A stretch of 64,000 nucleotides of DNA from Mycolicibacterium goodii (GCF_001187505.1 NZ_CP012150.1:124001-188000); one strand, 5' to 3'. Counted from the first letter of the stretch, positions 38,216 through 47,700 are shown. Program-made: numbers and translations. Notes: generated by a model not told the origin, from the sequence alone.

Positions 38216-39562
38216 ATGACGTCCGCTCACGTGGAACAGGCCGGCACCGAACCAGCCCGGCCCGAACGCAAACCCGATATGAACGCCACGCTCGGGCTGC
38301 CGCTCAAGTGGTTCATCCCGTCCGCCCTGGTGGTCACGGCACTGGCGTTCGCCGTCACCCCGGCCCCGGGAATGACCAGCGGCTTCGCCATCACCATGGC
38401 CATCGGCGGGTTGCTCATGGTCGTGGGCAACGCGATCCCCGGCCTCAACAAGATCGGCGGCGGGGTGATCCTCGCAATCCTGGCGCCGGCCGTCCTGCAC
38501 ACCTACGGCCTGATGCCCGAGGGCGCGGCCAAGGCCATCGAGAACTTCTACGACCTCTCGGAATTCGGCGAGTTCATCGTCGCCGCACTGATCGTCGGGA
38601 GCATCCTGGGCATGAACCGCGACGTGCTGATCAAGGCCGGTTCGCGGATCATCCTGCCCATCATCGCCACGATCGCGATCTGCTTCTCCTTGTTCGGCGT
38701 GATCGGATGGCTCACCGGTTACGGCGCGGGCAAGATGCTGTTCTTCGTCGTCGGCCCGGTGCTCGGCGGCGGCGTGGCGGCCGGCGCGATCCCGATCTCC
38801 GAACTCATCGCCTCGAACTCCGGCGGTGAGGCCGAGCAGTACCTCTCGCAGCTGGTGCCCGCGGTGGTCGTGGCCAACACGGTGTGCATCATCGTCGCCG
38901 GTCTGCTCGCGTGGATGGGGCGACGCCGCACCAACCTGTTCCGCAACTTCAACGGCGACGGCGACCTCGCCCGCTCGAAGACCCGCTTGCTGAAGGCCGA
39001 TTCACGCAAGGTGGCGCCGGTCGAGGCAGTCAACAGCACCATCACCGGGTTCTTCACCGCCGGAGTCCTGTTCATGGTCTCCCACGCAATCTCCGGTTTC
39101 ATCCCGACCATCCACAGCTACGTCATCTTGATCATCCTGTGCGCGGTGGCCAAGGTGTTCCTGCCGATCCCGGACCGGATCGTCGACGCCGCCGACCTCT
39201 GGTACCGCATGGTGGCCAATGCGTTCATCCCCGCCGTGCTGGTGGCCGTCAGCATCGTCGCCATCGATTTCCACCTGGTGATCTCGCTTCTCGCCGACCC
39301 GATCTACATGATCTCGACCGTCGCGGTCGTCTTCGTAGCGACACTCGCCGCGGGCTTCATCGGCTGGCTGGTGAACCTGTACTTCATCGAGTCGGCGATC
39401 TCCGGCGGGCTGGGGCTCGCGGATTTCGGCTCGAGCGGCGATCTTGCGGTCCTCGGCGCGTCGAACCGCCTGGAGCTGCTTCCGTTCCTGTCGATCTCGT
39501 CGCGGATCGGCGGCGGACTCGTCGTCCTGGCGCTTTCCCTGCTGGGCCCGATACTCCTGTGA
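38216..39562 (+). CDS. 2-hydroxycarboxylate transporter family (CitS/MleP-like)
   Basis: A 448-residue, 10-12-helix membrane carrier. It has both reentrant-loop signatures of the 2-HCT family: VLGGGVAAGAIPISELIASN in the N-half and SGGLGLADFGSSGDLAVLGA with SNRLELLPFLSISSRIGGGL in the C-half. Relatives move citrate, malate or citramalate with Na+ or H+. The ATG at 38216 has an ideal AGGAG site. It is divergent from the CoA-transferase-lyase-GntR operon, which suggests import of the acid those enzymes degrade. Confidence 0.9.
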   Translation: MTSAHVEQAGTEPARPERKPDMNATLGLPLKWFIPSALVVTALAFAVTPAPGMTSGFAITMAIGGLLMVVGNAIPGLNKIGGGVILAILAPAVLHTYGLMPEGAAKAIENFYDLSEFGEFIVAALIVGSILGMNRDVLIKAGSRIILPIIATIAICFSLFGVIGWLTGYGAGKMLFFVVGPVLGGGVAAGAIPISELIASNSGGEAEQYLSQLVPAVVVANTVCIIVAGLLAWMGRRRTNLFRNFNGDGDLARSKTRLLKADSRKVAPVEAVNSTITGFFTAGVLFMVSHAISGFIPTIHSYVILIILCAVAKVFLPIPDRIVDAADLWYRMVANAFIPAVLVAVSIVAIDFHLVISLLADPIYMISTVAVVFVATLAAGFIGWLVNLYFIESAISGGLGLADFGSSGDLAVLGASNRLELLPFLSISSRIGGGLVVLALSLLGPILL

Positions 39563-39593
39563 TCGACAGCCGGCACGACCACCACAACCCGTA

Positions 39594-39616
39594 CTCGGCA
39601 AGTCGAAATAGTCGCA
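39594..39616. repeat. 23-bp direct repeat, right copy
   Basis: TCGGCAAGTCGAAATAGTCG followed by CAG, matching 35117-35139 at 22 of 23 positions in the same orientation. It starts 32 bp after the transporter stop and ends just before the next gene's stop at 39620. It thus marks the right edge of the cassette. Confidence 0.6.
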
Positions 39617-39619
39617 GCC

Positions 39620-40519
39620 TCAATGTGAGCGACGCAGACCGCCGAGCAGCGCGGCGACCACCCCGAGCACCACGAGTCCACCACCGGCGGCCAGGGTCAG
39701 GTTGAGCCAGCGGTGCAGGCTGTCGATGCCGTGGCCGACCATGGCGTCGGCGATCTGACGCAGATCGCCGCTGGTGTGGTTGAGCGCGTCGTTGATGTAG
39801 CGGCGCGCCACCTCCAGCCCGGCCCAGCCGGCCGCACCCACCAGCAGCGCGGAGATCCCCAATGCGGCAAGGGTTTTGCCCCGCGAGCGCGCCGCGGCCA
39901 ACGTCAACAGGGCGAACACACCGGCCAGGACGGCCGCGCCGACGCTCACCCACGGGCCCCAGGTGGCCAACGGCCGCAGCCGTCCGGGCTCCAGGCCCGA
40001 CGGCGGCTCTGCGGCGATCGGCACCGTGAGCGTCTGCGGCACTTCGACATCGAAGTTCGACAGGGTCTGCTGGAAGGACGAGTCGGCCAGCATCGGCGCC
40101 AGGTCGATCACCCAGCTGCCGCCGTCGTCGCGCCGCACGCTGTCGGTGAACAGCCAGGTGTGGGCGATCTCGTTGGCCCGCGCGAACTGTCCGGGAAAGT
40201 CCTCGCCTGCGGTGTAGCCGTTGGCGACCCCGCGCACCATGTCGGCGTTCACCGTGCCGCCGTTGTCGCGCACCAGCGTCGTCACCTGGGTGGTGAGTTC
40301 ACCGGCGACAGCCTGCTGCAATTGCGGGTCCTCGGCGGCGGTCTCGGCGAACGCCGAATACCCCGCCGCGTCGATGACGTTCTTCTGCGCCCACACACTC
40401 GGCACCGCGGCAGCGAGCAGCACCGTCGTCAGCAGCCACAGGAACAGCGTCATCAGGAAACGCACGCCGTCCTCCTCTTCGGGGCGGCGCTCGGGCTCGG
40501 GCTCAGTCCGAGAGGGCAC
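39620..40519 (-). CDS. Conserved membrane protein of unknown function
   Basis: 299 residues. A charged N-terminus (PSRTEPEPERRPEEEDG) precedes a first helix (FLMTLFLWLLTTVLLAAAVP), then an outer loop of about 150 residues with FPGQFARANEIAHTWLFTDS. Three more helices follow (WVSVGAAVLAGVFALLTLAA, LAALGISALLVGAAGWAGLE, LTLAAGGGLVVLGVVAALLG). I do not recognise a named family. The layout of one helix, a large external domain and three helices suggests a surface or signalling role. The GTG start overlaps the 3' end of ppk2 by 17 bp, so it is in the ppk2 operon. Confidence 0.75.
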   Translation of the reverse strand: MPSRTEPEPERRPEEEDGVRFLMTLFLWLLTTVLLAAAVPSVWAQKNVIDAAGYSAFAETAAEDPQLQQAVAGELTTQVTTLVRDNGGTVNADMVRGVANGYTAGEDFPGQFARANEIAHTWLFTDSVRRDDGGSWVIDLAPMLADSSFQQTLSNFDVEVPQTLTVPIAAEPPSGLEPGRLRPLATWGPWVSVGAAVLAGVFALLTLAAARSRGKTLAALGISALLVGAAGWAGLEVARRYINDALNHTSGDLRQIADAMVGHGIDSLHRWLNLTLAAGGGLVVLGVVAALLGGLRRSH

Positions 40520-41354
40520 GCCCCACGATCAGCGGATCGGCCTGGCCGACCACGTCATGGTCCTTGTTGTCGTAGTCGAACTTACCGAGCACGTAACGCA
40601 TGGCGTTGACACGGGCGCGCTTCTTGTCGTTGCTCTTCACCACCGTCCACGGCGCGATCTCGGTGTCCGTCCAGGCGAACATGTCCTCTTTCGCGGCGGT
40701 GTAGTCGTCCCATTTGTCCAAGGATGCGAGGTCAGTCGGTGAGAGTTTCCACTGCCGCACCGGATCGACCTGGCGGATCGTGAACCGGGTGAGCTGCTCG
40801 GACCGGGTGACCGAGAACCACAGCTTGGTCAGGCTTATGCCGTCGTTGACCAGCATCTGCTCGAACAGCGGCGCCTGCCGAATGAATTCGGCGTGCTGCT
40901 TGGGCGTGCAGTAGCCCATCACCCGTTCGACGCCGGCACGGTTGTACCAGGAGCGGTCGAACAGCACGATCTCTCCCGCGGCCGGCAGATGTTCGACGTA
41001 GCGCTGGAAATACCACTGGGTGCGTTCCCGCTCGGTGGGCTTCTCGAGGGCGACGACGCGCGCCCCGCGCGGGTTGAGGTGTTCCATGAACCGCTTGATG
41101 GTGCCGCCCTTGCCCGCGGCGTCGCGGCCCTCGAACACGATGACGTGCCGGTGCCCGTGGGCCTGGCTCCACTTCTGCAGCTTGAGCAGCTCGATCTGCA
41201 GCAACCGCTTCTGCTCTTCGTACTCGGCGCGGGCCATCCGCTCGTCGTACGGGTAGCCCTCACGCCAGGTGTCGACGGTCTCGCCGCTGGGCAGCAGCAA
41301 TTCGGGATCATCATCGTCGTCGTCACGGACCGCGTATCCGGTGGAGTCCAGCAT
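40503..41354 (-). CDS. ppk2: PPK2, polyphosphate kinase 2
   Basis: A 283-residue class I PPK2 that makes GTP or other NTPs from polyphosphate. The Walker A loop is FEGRDAAGKGGTIKRF, followed by the lid VALEKPTERERTQWYFQRYV and Walker B EIVLFDRSWYNRAGVERVMG. The ending WTVVKSNDKKRARVNAMRYV is typical of the group. An acidic run (RDDDDDDPELL) lies near the N-terminus. The ATG at 41354 follows a GTG at 41357. It is the second PPK2 in this window and only distantly like the one at 14.9 kb. Confidence 0.92.
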   Translation of the reverse strand: MLDSTGYAVRDDDDDDPELLLPSGETVDTWREGYPYDERMARAEYEEQKRLLQIELLKLQKWSQAHGHRHVIVFEGRDAAGKGGTIKRFMEHLNPRGARVVALEKPTERERTQWYFQRYVEHLPAAGEIVLFDRSWYNRAGVERVMGYCTPKQHAEFIRQAPLFEQMLVNDGISLTKLWFSVTRSEQLTRFTIRQVDPVRQWKLSPTDLASLDKWDDYTAAKEDMFAWTDTEIAPWTVVKSNDKKRARVNAMRYVLGKFDYDNKDHDVVGQADPLIVGRALSD

Positions 41355-41415
41355 CACCGGCCGAAAATAGCGACGCCGGCGAACGCGAGGGTGACGCCGA
41401 GGTGAACAGACGGCG

Positions 41416-42015
41416 TCAGAAACCGGGGCTGATCCCCTCCCGTTTCGGGTCGTGGTGCGCGACGAGTTCGGCCGCCCAGGTCAGTTTGGGCGCCTTGTGC
41501 GGATTGGCCAGCGCCTGCTGCACGACGAGGGACTCCAGGGTCTGCTCCAACCGGTGCCGCGGAAGTTCCTCCTCCGCAGCGGCGACGGCCTCGGCGTAGG
41601 ACCGCCGCAACTCGGGTGGGCCGAATTCGATGAGCACCCCGGTGCGCAGGTAGTGCGGGATGACGCCGCGACGCTCGGGGATGCCGGGGGTGGTGTGCAA
41701 CGCGATCGCCTGCCAGACCGCGTCCACCGCCTCGGCGTCGAACCCGCGGTCGGAGAGGAACTCGGCGGCGGCGTCGGCACCCTCGACCTCGAATCGTTGC
41801 GGCCCGTTGTACACGTCCGCGGTGCCGGAGTCATGGAAAAGTGCTGCGACGCAGAAGATCTCGTCGTCCAGATCGGTGACCCCGTCGCGGCGCGCCGCCT
41901 CGGCGCCCAGCAGGTAGGTGCGGACGCTGTGGTTGTAGATCTGCGGGTGCACCAGCGCGCGGACGTGCGCCGCGGCGTCGCGCACGGTCTTGGTGTCGGG
42001 CAGCGAGTACGTCAC
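41416..42015 (-). CDS. HD-domain protein
   Basis: 199 residues. The metal motif is in FCVAALFHDSG at about residues 55-65, with an upstream His in NHSVRTYLLG and later ALHTTPGIPER. This is the HD phosphohydrolase layout seen in cyanamide hydratase-like and related proteins. The substrate is unknown. GTG start at 42015. It lies between ppk2 and an aldehyde dehydrogenase, all on the minus strand, with 65 bp containing a hairpin upstream. Confidence 0.8.
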   Translation of the reverse strand: MTYSLPDTKTVRDAAAHVRALVHPQIYNHSVRTYLLGAEAARRDGVTDLDDEIFCVAALFHDSGTADVYNGPQRFEVEGADAAAEFLSDRGFDAEAVDAVWQAIALHTTPGIPERRGVIPHYLRTGVLIEFGPPELRRSYAEAVAAAEEELPRHRLEQTLESLVVQQALANPHKAPKLTWAAELVAHHDPKREGISPGF

Positions 42016-42038
42016 GCGTACACGCTAGACACACCACG

Positions 42039-42071
42039 CCGGTCGGTGCACCGATTTGGCACGCCGACCGG
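42039..42071 (-). terminator. 8-bp hairpin downstream of the aldehyde dehydrogenase
   Basis: CCGGTCGG (42039-42046) and CCGACCGG (42064-42071) pair perfectly with a 17-nt loop, ending 10 bp after the dehydrogenase stop on the minus strand. No T tract. It probably separates that gene from the HD gene. Confidence 0.45.
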
Positions 42072-42080
42072 CGGCGCGTG

Positions 42081-43613
42081 TCAGGACTTCGCGACGCGAC
42101 GCGGACGGGCCAGCGCCAGCTTGGTCATCAGCCGGTTCATGCGGGTCAGCGCCTTGTGCGAATTGTTGTAGTAGGTGCCGCCGGCACCGACGCTGGTGCG
42201 CGGCACCACCACGGTCTCCTGCCTGCAGAACTTGCGCACACCGTCGACGCCGCCGAACCGCGCGCCGATGCCCGAGGTCTTCCAACCACCCATGGGCGCG
42301 GTGGTGCACATCAGGTTCGAGATCACGTCATTGACATTGACCGCACCGCAATCGAGCTGCAGCGCAATCCTTTTGGCCCGCTCGGTGTCCCTGGAGAACA
42401 CCGAGGCACTCAGTCCGTAGGGGCTGTCGTTGGCCAGGCGGACGGCCTCCTCGACCGAGGACACCTTCATGATCGGCAGCGTCGGGCCGAAGGTCTCCTC
42501 GGTCATGCACTTCATCGAGTGGTCGACGTCGACGAGCACGGTCGGCAGGTAGAAGCTACCCTCCCCGTCGGGGCGCTTGCCGCCGGTGAGCGCCTTGGCC
42601 CCCTTCGCGAGTGCGTCGTTGACGTGCTGTTCGGTGATGTCGACCTGACCGGAGTCGATCTGCGAACCGAAGTCGTAGCCCTCGCCGGTACCCATCTTGA
42701 GGTTTTCCACGGCGCGCACGGTGGCGGCGACGAACTGGTCGTACACCGATTCGAGCACGTAGACCCGTTCGACCGACACGCAGGTCTGGCCCGCGTTGAA
42801 CATCGCGCCCCACACCGCGGCGTTGGCGGCCAGTTCGATGTCGGCGTCCTCGAGCACGATCATCGGGTCCTTGCCGCCGAGTTCCAGGCTCACCGGCGTG
42901 AGCCGGCGCGCGGCGCGTTCCATCACCTTGGCGCCGGTGGAGCTGGAGCCGGTGAACTGGATGTAGTCGGAGTTGTCGATCACGGCCTCGGACACCGCGC
43001 GGGCGCCCTGCGCGAGGGCGAACACCTCGGGTGCACCGGAGTCGAGCCATCCGCGCAGCAGCACCTCGGCGGTGAGCGGCGTGCGCTCGGACGGTTTGAG
43101 CAGCACCGCGCAGCCCGCGGCCAGTGCGCCGATGGCGTCCATCATGGCGTTGGCGACGGGATAGTTCCACGGCGCGATGATGCCGACGACCGCACGCGGC
43201 CGGTAGTGCACCTCGACCTTCTTGACCGACATGAACGGCAGCGCCGCCGGGCGCTTCTCCGGCGCCATGGCCTTGTCCACCGTCTTGATGTAGTACGACA
43301 GGATCATCAGCAGCAGCGGCACCTCTTGTGCCGCGTCCAGCGCCGACTTCCCGGTCTCGGCGATCAGCAACTTCTCGATCTCGTCGCGGTGCGCACCGAG
43401 CCACACGGCGTAGCGGGCCAGCACCTTGGCGCGGCCTTGCGGGCCGCGGGCCTCCCAGTCTTTCTGCGCTTCGCGCAGACCGGCGGCGATGTGGGGCACA
43501 TCGGCAGGATCGGTCCACCGCACCTCGCCGGCGACGGCGCCGGTCGCAGGGTTGCGAATGGTGCCGGTGCCCGTGTACGGGTTCGGCAGATCAACTTCAG
43601 GCGTCGCTGTCAT
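42081..43613 (-). CDS. NAD(P)-dependent aldehyde dehydrogenase (succinate-semialdehyde type)
   Basis: 510 residues from the ATG at 43613. It has the cofactor strand VGIIAPWNYPVANAMMDAIG, FTGSSSTGAKVMERA, catalytic Glu in LELGGKDPMIVL, and nucleophile Cys in FNAGQTCVSVERVYV. A C-terminal tail of about 60 residues after the core (NSHKALTRMNRLMTKLALAR) resembles mycobacterial GabD2-like proteins. Succinate semialdehyde is a reasonable guess, but the substrate is not proven. It is 23 bp downstream of nothing recognisable; the PAP2 gene upstream ends 14 bp before its start. Confidence 0.85.
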   Translation of the reverse strand: MTATPEVDLPNPYTGTGTIRNPATGAVAGEVRWTDPADVPHIAAGLREAQKDWEARGPQGRAKVLARYAVWLGAHRDEIEKLLIAETGKSALDAAQEVPLLLMILSYYIKTVDKAMAPEKRPAALPFMSVKKVEVHYRPRAVVGIIAPWNYPVANAMMDAIGALAAGCAVLLKPSERTPLTAEVLLRGWLDSGAPEVFALAQGARAVSEAVIDNSDYIQFTGSSSTGAKVMERAARRLTPVSLELGGKDPMIVLEDADIELAANAAVWGAMFNAGQTCVSVERVYVLESVYDQFVAATVRAVENLKMGTGEGYDFGSQIDSGQVDITEQHVNDALAKGAKALTGGKRPDGEGSFYLPTVLVDVDHSMKCMTEETFGPTLPIMKVSSVEEAVRLANDSPYGLSASVFSRDTERAKRIALQLDCGAVNVNDVISNLMCTTAPMGGWKTSGIGARFGGVDGVRKFCRQETVVVPRTSVGAGGTYYNNSHKALTRMNRLMTKLALARPRRVAKS

Positions 43614-43627
43614 GGGCCCTATGTTAA

Positions 43628-44188
43628 TCACGGTTTGTGACGCACGTCGCACCGGGGTTGACACCTGTCAAGAGCGACGACGGCTACCGTGGCCAGCGAC
43701 GTGGCCAGCAACGCCGCACCGACGGTGTCGGTGAAGTAGTGATGGGTGATGGCCTGCCCGAACATGCCGAGCGCCGCCAGCACCGTCGCGGCCGCCACCG
43801 CCCACAACGCGAACCCGGCCGCCACCACCAGCAAGCACAGCGTGGCCACCAGGAAGGTGGTGTGACCGCTCGGGTACGCCAGGCCCGTGCCCTTGTACCG
43901 GACGAACACCCGCTTGAGCACCTGCGCGAGCAGCACGGCCACCGGCGGAATCGCCGCCGCCGCGGCCGCGAACCACCACTGCCTGCGGTACATCGCCACC
44001 ACGATCACCGCCAACAGCACGCACGCGACCAGCCACGGTTCGGTGAACCACAGAAACACCGCACGGCGCGGACCCAGCTCACGCCCGAGGTGGCCGAACC
44101 AGGTGTCGATCGGGGTGGTGCCGTGACGGACCGCCCCACCGAGCAACACCATGGCGGCCAGCCCGAACGGCGGCCACCACCGGATCAC
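43628..44188 (-). CDS. PAP2-family membrane phosphatase
   Basis: 186 residues from the GTG at 44188, which overlaps the DinB gene's stop as GTGA. Several membrane helices are present. The phosphatase motifs are [20 protein letters not shown], with PSGH, and [19 protein letters not shown], with His and Asp of the third motif. It would remove phosphate from a lipid or isoprenoid phosphate at the membrane. The substrate is unknown. Confidence 0.85.
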   Translation of the reverse strand: MIRWWPPFGLAAMVLLGGAVRHGTTPIDTWFGHLGRELGPRRAVFLWFTEPWLVACVLLAVIVVAMYRRQWWFAAAAAAIPPVAVLLAQVLKRVFVRYKGTGLAYPSGHTTFLVATLCLLVVAAGFALWAVAAATVLAALGMFGQAITHHYFTDTVGAALLATSLATVAVVALDRCQPRCDVRHKP

Positions 44189-44724
44189 CGCGGGATGATG
44201 CCGCGCAGGTAGGCGGCCTGTCCCAGGTGCTGTGCACAGTCGTCGATGATGCTGACCAGTCGCGCGCTCGCGGTGACCGGCGGGTTCCAGTTCGTGTCGA
44301 CCACCCGGTCCATCTCCTCCGGGGTCACGGTCGCGATGTACTCCAGGGTCACCTTGTGCACGGCGTGGTAGTACCCGGCCAGCAGTTCGGCCGGGGCCTG
44401 CACCTTCGCGACCTCCTCGGGGCTGTGCCCGTAACCGATGTCGTTGGGCGGCAGGCCGAGATCGAACCGGTCGACCCAGCCGTCGCGAATCCAGACCTGC
44501 TCGACCCCCGCGATGTCGCACAACTGCAGATCCTGGCAGCGGGCGCTGTGCCACAGCAGCCACGCGATGCTGTTGGCCTCGGGCGTCGGCCGGTAGGACG
44601 ACCCCTTCTCGGTGAGCCCGTCGGTGAGATCGTCGACATGCTCGATCAGTCGGGTGAACGCGTCGCGCAGCAGTTCTCGCACTGCCGCGGATTCCGTGAT
44701 GGAGCCGGTTTCAGGAGCGGTCAT
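44185..44724 (-). CDS. DinB / mycothiol-transferase-fold protein
   Basis: 179 residues from the ATG at 44724. It is a four-helix bundle with [20 protein letters not shown] (first metal His), a Gly/Pro-rich middle and [20 protein letters not shown] (last metal His). DinB-like proteins of mycobacteria include bacillithiol/mycothiol S-transferases. Such a role is possible here but only suggested by fold. It is divergent from the Ser/Thr kinase gene, with 54 bp between the starts. Confidence 0.82.
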   Translation of the reverse strand: MTAPETGSITESAAVRELLRDAFTRLIEHVDDLTDGLTEKGSSYRPTPEANSIAWLLWHSARCQDLQLCDIAGVEQVWIRDGWVDRFDLGLPPNDIGYGHSPEEVAKVQAPAELLAGYYHAVHKVTLEYIATVTPEEMDRVVDTNWNPPVTASARLVSIIDDCAQHLGQAAYLRGIIPR

Positions 44725-44778
44725 GACGCCGACGCTACTCGCGGCGCCGGTTGCCGTCGCGCGGTTACTATCACGGCC

Positions 44779-46275
44779 ATGCCGTTGAACACCGGCGACG
44801 TGTTCGCCGGGTACACGATCGCGCGTCTGCTCGGCACCGGTGGCATGGGCGAGGTCTATCTGGCCCGGCATCCTCGCCTGCCGCGGCACGATGCGCTGAA
44901 GATCCTGCCCGCGTCGCTAACCGGCGATGCGCAGTACCGCCAGCGGTTCAACCGGGAGGCCGACATCGCGGCCGGGCTGTGGCATCCGCACATCGTCGGT
45001 CTGCACGATCGCGGCGAATTCGACGGACAGCTGTGGATCGCCATGGATTACGTCGACGGCACCGACGCGGCCCGCCTGGTGCGCGACCACCACCCGACGG
45101 GGCTGCCGCCGGACGCGGCCGTCGAGATCGTCACCGCGATCGCCGAGGCGCTCGACTACGCCCACACCAGGGGCCTGCTGCACCGCGACGTCAAACCTGC
45201 CAACGTTCTGCTGACCGACCCGGCTGCCGCCCGCCGCCGGATCCTGCTGGCCGACTTCGGGGTTGCCCGACGGGTCGACGACATCAGCGGTTTGACGGCG
45301 ACCAACATGGCGGTCGGCTCGATGGCGTACTCGCCGCCCGAGCAGCTGCTGGGGCAGGACCTCGACGGCCGTGCCGACCAATATGCACTGGCCGCCACGG
45401 CTTTTCACCTGCTGGCGGGACGCTCGCCGTTCCACCACTCCAACGCCGCCGTCGTCATCAGCAAGCATCTGTCGGAACCGCCTCCGCGCCTTGGTGATTC
45501 ACGCCCGGATCTGGCACGCCTCGATGCCGTGATGGTCAAGGGCCTGGCCAAGGACCCCGCAGCGCGCTACCCGACATGCGGTGCGTTCGCCGCGGCGCTC
45601 GCCGACGCCGCCCGCCCGCCGGCTCCGCAGGCCCCTCCCCCGGCACTCGCCGAAGCCGCCCGCCCACCGCAACAACCGCGTCGACCGATCGTCACGCCGC
45701 AGCCACCCCCACCGGTGCCGCTCGCCGCCCCGACCCAGTGGGCCGCTCCGCCGCAAAGCGCCGGCCTGCAGCCGCGCCCACGCCAGAAACGAAGTGCCGC
45801 AACCGTTGTCGCGCCTCTCGTGCTGGCGGTGCTGTTTCTGGCCGCCACGGTGTTCGCGGTCAGCCAGTTCGCCCGCAGCACCCCGGCCGCCGACGACGCC
45901 ACGCAGTGGCAGCCCTACGTCGACTCCGCGAAGACGTTCGCGCTGAATTTGGTGACGGTGAACGCCGACACCGTCGACGCCGACGTGGAACGCGTCCTCG
46001 ACGGTGCGACCGGCGAATTCCGCGACGGCCTGCAGCGGGGCGCGGCGAAGATGAAGAAGGACACCGCCGACGAGGGCAAGCACACCGAGGCCGTGGTGAC
46101 CGGCGCCGGTGTCGAATCGTTCAGCTCCGACGAGGCCGTGGTTCTGGTCACCCTCACCACCAAGACCACGAACAACACGCGTCAACCGCGTGAGGACGCG
46201 CTGCAACGACTCGCGGTCACCGTCGTCGACACCGGCGGCGACTACAAGGTCTCGAAACTGGAGTTCATCGACTGA
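44779..46275 (+). CDS. Ser/Thr protein kinase with Mce-associated-like outer domain
   Basis: 498 residues. A Pkn2-type kinase domain covers about residues 10-270: the glycine loop [14 protein letters not shown], Lys41 in [28 protein letters not shown] and the [10 protein letters not shown] segment. A Pro/Ala-rich juxtamembrane stretch of about 75 residues follows, then one membrane helix ([19 protein letters not shown], about residues 350-368). The outer domain of about 125 residues resembles Mce-associated proteins ([32 protein letters not shown]). It probably senses an envelope signal. Its stop overlaps the next start as TGATG. Confidence 0.88.
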   Translation: MPLNTGDVFAGYTIARLLGTGGMGEVYLARHPRLPRHDALKILPASLTGDAQYRQRFNREADIAAGLWHPHIVGLHDRGEFDGQLWIAMDYVDGTDAARLVRDHHPTGLPPDAAVEIVTAIAEALDYAHTRGLLHRDVKPANVLLTDPAAARRRILLADFGVARRVDDISGLTATNMAVGSMAYSPPEQLLGQDLDGRADQYALAATAFHLLAGRSPFHHSNAAVVISKHLSEPPPRLGDSRPDLARLDAVMVKGLAKDPAARYPTCGAFAAALADAARPPAPQAPPPALAEAARPPQQPRRPIVTPQPPPPVPLAAPTQWAAPPQSAGLQPRPRQKRSAATVVAPLVLAVLFLAATVFAVSQFARSTPAADDATQWQPYVDSAKTFALNLVTVNADTVDADVERVLDGATGEFRDGLQRGAAKMKKDTADEGKHTEAVVTGAGVESFSSDEAVVLVTLTTKTTNNTRQPREDALQRLAVTVVDTGGDYKVSKLEFID

Positions 46276-46778
46276 TGCGACGCGGCGCGGGTTGGTGGGT
46301 AATGGTGACGGCGCTTGCGCTGGGCACGGTGGTCGCGCTCGGCCTGGGACTGTGGCAGATGTCGGAAAAGAACCGTCCGGCACCGGTTCTGGTGGCCGAT
46401 CAGGCCGGGGCCCGTGACGAGGTCATGCGGTTCGTCGCAACCAACCTGGAGAAGCTGCTCAGCTACACGCCGAGGACCGACGACGCCGACGTCGCCGACA
46501 TGGCCTCGGTGCTCTCCGGCGAGGCAGCCGACACCTATCGCGACGAGATGCGCACCAAGCTCTCGGTCGCGCGGACCAACGGCGTCACCCAGACGTCCAC
46601 CATCCGCCGGACGGCGGTGGAGAGCCTCACCGACGATACGGCCGCGGTGCTGGCCTTCGTCGACCAGACGGTCGCGTCGACGGGTAACAACACCCAGTCG
46701 CAATCCGGCTACGCGATGCGGGTCGAGCTGCGCAGATCCGACGGCGCGTGGACGATCGAGGAACTCGAACCCCTGTAG
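46275..46778 (+). CDS. Mce-associated-like membrane protein
   Basis: 167 residues. One N-terminal helix (WWVMVTALALGTVVALGLGL) is followed by an outer domain with DMASVLSGEAADTYRDEMRT, RRTAVESLTDDTAAVLAFVD and YAMRVELRRSDGAWTIEELE. The domain has the same order of elements as the outer domain of the kinase encoded upstream. The start is fixed by the TGATG overlap. The two products probably act together at the membrane, for instance by pairing their outer domains. No function is proven. Confidence 0.75.
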   Translation: MRRGAGWWVMVTALALGTVVALGLGLWQMSEKNRPAPVLVADQAGARDEVMRFVATNLEKLLSYTPRTDDADVADMASVLSGEAADTYRDEMRTKLSVARTNGVTQTSTIRRTAVESLTDDTAAVLAFVDQTVASTGNNTQSQSGYAMRVELRRSDGAWTIEELEPL

Positions 46779-46781
46779 CCG

Positions 46782-47168
46782 TCACTGCGGCGCGGCGCCG
46801 TGGAACACCGCCTCGACGTTGTTGCCGTCCGGGTCACGCACGAACGCGCCGAAGTAGCCGGGGTGATACTCGGGCCACAGCCGGGGCGCATGCAGCAATT
46901 CGGCGCCCAATTGCACCGCGGCATCGTGAAAGGCCGTGACGGCCTCGACGCCGGAGGCCTGGAAGGCGACGTGGACCTCGCGGTTCGGCCCGGCCACGTT
47001 GCCCGCGGTGGCGTCGGCGATCCAGAAGTCCGGGTGCCCGTCGGCGCCGTAGCCGATGGCCACACCGAAGTCCATCTGGCGGGTGTAGCCCAGCACGCCC
47101 AGCACCTTGTCGTAGAACGTTTTCGACTTCTCGAAGTCCAGACAGTTGATGCCGAAGTGGTCGATCAC
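46782..47168 (-). CDS. VOC/glyoxalase-family protein
   Basis: 128 residues from the GTG at 47168. It has the two-module VOC fold: [20 protein letters not shown] with the first metal His, and [17 protein letters not shown] with the terminal Glu. The middle has [20 protein letters not shown]. It may be a lyase, dioxygenase or resistance protein; nothing points to one. Convergent with the Mce-associated-like gene and divergent from the next gene. Confidence 0.82.
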   Translation of the reverse strand: MIDHFGINCLDFEKSKTFYDKVLGVLGYTRQMDFGVAIGYGADGHPDFWIADATAGNVAGPNREVHVAFQASGVEAVTAFHDAAVQLGAELLHAPRLWPEYHPGYFGAFVRDPDGNNVEAVFHGAAPQ

Positions 47169-47250
47169 GGGGCGAATCTTGCCATGCCGCAGCGACCCTG
47201 CGGGCGTCAATCCGCACCGGCCTGCCAGGTACGGAAACTATCCTCTCCAC

Positions 47251-47628
47251 ATGAGCGTGAAAGTGGACCTCAAGCAGCTGGCCGACAAGCTGACGGACTA
47301 CACGTTCGCCTACCTCGTCACGGTCGACGACGACTACCACGCGCACACCGTCGCATGCGATCCCAGGCTGGTCGACGGCGTCCTCGACGTGGGCCCGGTG
47401 GGGGATCGCACGCGCAGAAATCTCGCACTGCACGACAACGTGACGCTCATCTGGCCGCCGCGCAGCCCGAGCGGGTTCTCACTGATCGTCGACGGTCACA
47501 GCCGCCCCGGCGGCAGCGACGGCGATGCCCCGCAGGTCGTGCCTGCCCGTGCGGTCCTGCACCGCAAGCGCTCCACCGGGCCGACCGCGGCGAGCATCGA
47601 CGACTGCGTGGTCTTGAGCGAGAACTAG
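47251..47628 (+). CDS. Pyridoxamine 5'-phosphate oxidase-like flavin/F420-binding protein
   Basis: 125 residues. The split-barrel core has [20 protein letters not shown] and [20 protein letters not shown], then a C-terminal strand AVLHRKRS. Mycobacteria have many such proteins that bind FMN, F420 or haem; the cofactor cannot be told here. The ATG at 47251 begins [13 protein letters not shown]. Its 3' end is 14 bp before the palindrome that flanks the DUF559 gene. Confidence 0.75.
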   Translation: MSVKVDLKQLADKLTDYTFAYLVTVDDDYHAHTVACDPRLVDGVLDVGPVGDRTRRNLALHDNVTLIWPPRSPSGFSLIVDGHSRPGGSDGDAPQVVPARAVLHRKRSTGPTAASIDDCVVLSEN

Positions 47629-47642
47629 CCGGCCGCAACCGC

Positions 47643-47700
47643 CGAGCGTGGGGCCTGTGCACGCTTTTCGGCCGATTTGCGTGCATGAGGCCCACGGTCG
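47643..47700. repeat. Imperfect palindrome, 3' copy flanking DUF559 locus B
   Basis: Arms 47643-47664 and 47679-47700 pair at 17 of 22 positions around the 14-nt loop TTTTCGGCCGATTT. The 49-bp core (47648-47696) matches the copy at 48569-48617 at 36 of 49 positions in the same orientation, with the same loop length. It begins 3 bp after the last base of the neighbouring DUF559 gene. Confidence 0.7.

Noticed and set aside
42078..43640. Plus-strand open frame of 520 codons
   Set aside because: Complete antisense of the aldehyde dehydrogenase.
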